Source of the DNA: Endotrypanum monterogeii
Lineage: Eukaryota; Euglenozoa; Kinetoplastea; Trypanosomatida; Trypanosomatidae
Length of the DNA: 64,000 nt
Reading direction: 5' to 3'
Assembly (NCBI GenBank): GCA_000333855.2
Contig: CM007320.1
Location: 1,016,869-1,080,868 of the forward strand
A program made the position numbers and the translations under genes. Positions 63,959-64,000 of this stretch are shown piece after piece (the first letter of the stretch is position 1; each line of letters opens with the position of its first letter). The notes below the pieces were generated by a model that saw nothing but the letters and a program-made list of their open reading frames with translations, was not told where the DNA came from and did not search any database.

Positions 63959-64000
63959 ATATACGGACACGACTCACGCGGGCGCCGGCGCGGGCGGGTA
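63957..64000. repeat. 44-bp GC-rich element after a CA tract, copy 2
   Basis: This is an exact repeat of 63461-63504, again directly after a CA tract (63925-63956). The window ends inside it, so its full length is unknown. Confidence 0.95.

Larger units (their letters stand above)
61033..64000. other. Gene-free end region, possible divergent strand-switch region
   Basis: No supported gene in 3 kb. From 61033 to about 62850 the plus strand is A/G-rich with many A-runs, as upstream of the other minus-strand genes. A TG tract (61131-61163), a CA tract (62076-62101) and TA tracts (62871-62932) follow. After about 63040 the plus strand becomes pyrimidine-rich, as it is between plus-strand genes. 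A 44-base GC-rich element occurs twice (63461-63504 and 63957-64000). Confidence 0.55.

Noticed and set aside
1..64000. CRISPR arrays, prokaryotic operons, riboswitches or insertion sequences
   Set aside because: Repeats present are microsatellites or segmental copies, and the genome style is trypanosomatid; nothing supports these feature types.

Overview
The window looks like nuclear DNA of a trypanosomatid, most likely a Leishmania-like species. All protein genes are single open frames with no introns. They lie in long same-strand arrays, separated by 0.9-3.8 kb spacers rich in polypyrimidine runs and (CA/TG)n or (TA)n tracts. A tRNA cluster sits where two arrays meet. The protein families (FAN1, folylpolyglutamate synthase, membrane-type histidine acid phosphatases, a very large protein kinase) fit this group. 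Species cannot be decided from the sequence alone.

Layout. From 1 to 16638 a plus-strand array carries five genes: a 5'-truncated Nup93/Nic96-like nucleoporin, a SNAPC1/SNAP43-like candidate, a probably mitochondrial DEAD-box helicase with a zinc-finger-like insert, a tyrosine-rich protein of unknown function, and a HEAT-like helical protein of unknown function. From 16639 to 23602 lies a convergent strand-switch region. It holds tRNA-Thr(AGT) and tRNA-Gly(GCC) on the minus strand in a block seen twice completely and once cut by an assembly gap, a tRNA-Pro(AGG) on the plus strand, several decayed tRNA-like sequences and one copy of a GC-rich dispersed repeat. From 61032 down to 23603 a minus-strand array carries, in transcription order, a 3450-residue protein kinase, FAN1, folylpolyglutamate synthase, an RCC1-repeat protein, histidine acid phosphatase paralogue 2, a GPCPD1-like glycerophosphodiesterase and histidine acid phosphatase paralogue 1. 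The last 3 kb have no convincing gene. The pyrimidine bias of the spacer changes strand there near 63 kb, which suggests the start of a divergent array just beyond the window.

How the genes relate. In trypanosomatids neighbours are co-transcribed as polycistrons and separated by trans-splicing and polyadenylation, so adjacency does not imply a shared pathway. One cluster may still be meaningful: two secreted or membrane acid phosphatases flank a glycerophosphodiesterase, all enzymes that act on phosphate esters.

Most notable observation: acid phosphatase paralogue 2 stops at a TGA. The same frame then continues for 67 codons, encoding a membrane-spanning segment, a basic stop-transfer stretch and a cytoplasmic tail. 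This is what would be expected if a membrane-anchored enzyme had become secreted, or made both forms by stop-codon readthrough. Two assembly gaps (17282-17568 and 32937-32961) both fall inside repeated sequence.
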